Shown here in pieces: positions 63,524-64,000 of a stretch of DNA of 64,000 nucleotides. Origin of the DNA: Dolichospermum sp. FACHB-1091 (lineage in GTDB: Bacteria; Cyanobacteriota; Cyanobacteriia; Cyanobacteriales; Nostocaceae); assembly GCF_014697585.1 (NCBI RefSeq), contig NZ_JACJSB010000020.1, forward strand, positions 1 to 64,000, written 5' to 3'. Below the pieces are notes generated by a model. It searched no databases. It had not been told where the DNA came from and worked only from the letters and a program-made list of their open reading frames with translations. A program made the translations under genes and the position numbers. Every line of letters begins with the position of its first letter. Position 1 is the first letter of the stretch.

Positions 63524-63724
63524 AGGACTTACACATGGACAATATCAACCAAATATGATGTATGGGTTTCGGGAATTTTAAAGTGATTTTTTGATAATTT
63601 TTGAGCAATAGCGAAGCGCTGCTGCAAGTAGTTCGCTATTGATCGGAAGTTAATCGCCAAAAGCCTGAAACGACGGACTTTAGTTCATGCACATCATGGT
63701 GAATTTGTACAGTGCATAAGTCCT
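63524..63724. mobile_element. MITE-like element with AGGACTTACaCA ends, long copy
   Basis: A 201-bp segment between AGGACTTACACA (63524-63535) and TGCATAAGTCCT (63713-63724), imperfect versions of the ends at 26325 and 37131. Inside is a perfect hairpin CAATAGCGAA (63606-63615) / TTCGCTATTG (63632-63641). The interior differs from the two short copies. Confidence 0.7.
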
Positions 63725-63816
63725 ATATATTTATCAAGATTTTCCGTTTATTTGGTAAGTCCTAATTATAGAAATTTTGGGATAGGCAATTACAGCAAAT
63801 TGTCATCAAACCCGGA

Positions 63817-63910
63817 ACAAGAACCCCACCCCCAACCCCCTCCAATATCAAAAGTTTATCCTTTTCTTCCCCCCGCTGCGGGGGGATTGAGGGGGGTGCG
63901 AGGAAGGGGC
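63817..63910 (+). repeat. 94-bp dispersed repeat, copy 2
   Basis: Same length, orientation and nearly the same sequence as 6882-6975, 57 kb away. Starts ACAAGAACCCCACCCCC. Confidence 0.9.
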
Positions 63911-64000
63911 TAAGATGTACCTTATATGATTGGAAATCGCTGTAATTTCCTATCCCCACTTTTGCAAAACCCTGAAACTAACAACTTTTATACAGAACTT

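Larger units (their letters stand above)
63392..64000. other. Repeat-rich intergenic stretch at the right edge
   Basis: About 600 bp with no convincing gene. It holds the 201-bp MITE-like element (63524-63724), a lone GTAAGTCCT end near 63754, and copy 2 of the 94-bp repeat. The 65-aa minus-strand ORF is a product of that repeat. Confidence 0.7.

Overview
The window is cyanobacterial chromosome, most likely from a filamentous heterocyst-forming member (Nostocales). Evidence read from the sequence: photosystem II psbA at the left edge, an orange carotenoid protein, biliverdin reductase, two plant-type ferredoxins, many copies of the HIP1 octamer GCGATCGC, and heptamer tandem repeats (TTCCCTR) of the STRR kind known from heterocystous cyanobacteria. 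The DNA is AT-rich and gene order is the loose, mixed-function arrangement typical of the group. I saw no rRNA, tRNA or CRISPR array and no intact insertion sequence.

Layout. 1-5180: 5' part of psbA, then an MBOAT O-acyltransferase and a large SGNH-domain protein that look like a polysaccharide O-acylation pair. 5181-9990: a LysM/M23 peptidase, DUF760 protein, scpB, ispD and two small conserved proteins. 9990-16490: a transposase remnant, an aminotransferase, a histidine phosphatase, glucokinase, a Uma2 nuclease-like protein, a YebC regulator, purQ-purS and a divergent Fur/Zur regulator. 16490-27540: a frameshifted small membrane gene, an orphan HlyD adaptor, a lipase-like hydrolase, rpoZ between two small membrane proteins, a HAD hydrolase, a glycosyltransferase, TPR and WD40 proteins, and ruvB.

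27540-28540 is the main repeat region: three blocks of 7-bp repeats embedded in a 219-bp tandem duplication of a miniature inverted-repeat element. A non-expanded relative of that element lies at 43093-43207. 28545-36000: hisF, membrane proteins, DUF1350, a response regulator with PP2C phosphatase facing a STAS protein, an HTH/coiled-coil/GrpE-like fusion and a SpoIID-type protein. 35650-37130: two petF-like ferredoxins created by a roughly 600-bp tandem duplication. 37400-48320: bvdR-map, a chagasin-type inhibitor, pentapeptide and TPR proteins, a CadD-like transporter, rsmE plus a glycosyltransferase, a WecG/TagA enzyme and a ModB-ModC fusion.

45700-46430 is a compact unit flanked by perfect 20-bp inverted repeats. 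It holds a consensus promoter, a possible small RNA or long leader, and a 98-residue gene. 48650-51050 holds a degraded TPR tail, a structured intergenic stretch and a two-gene cassette of a 161-aa protein and a DyP-type peroxidase. 51100-64000 carries a PD-(D/E)XK-like protein, an NrdG-like radical SAM protein, gpmI, secG, a matrixin-type protease, OCP, a glycosyltransferase, an MFS transporter overlapping recO, deoC and a chelatase-fold protein with a natural His6 tail. It ends in repeat-rich DNA.

Most genes are core metabolism or housekeeping. The less ordinary content is in the repeat families, the duplicated ferredoxin block, the inverted-repeat cassette, the DyP cassette and the HTH-GrpE fusion.
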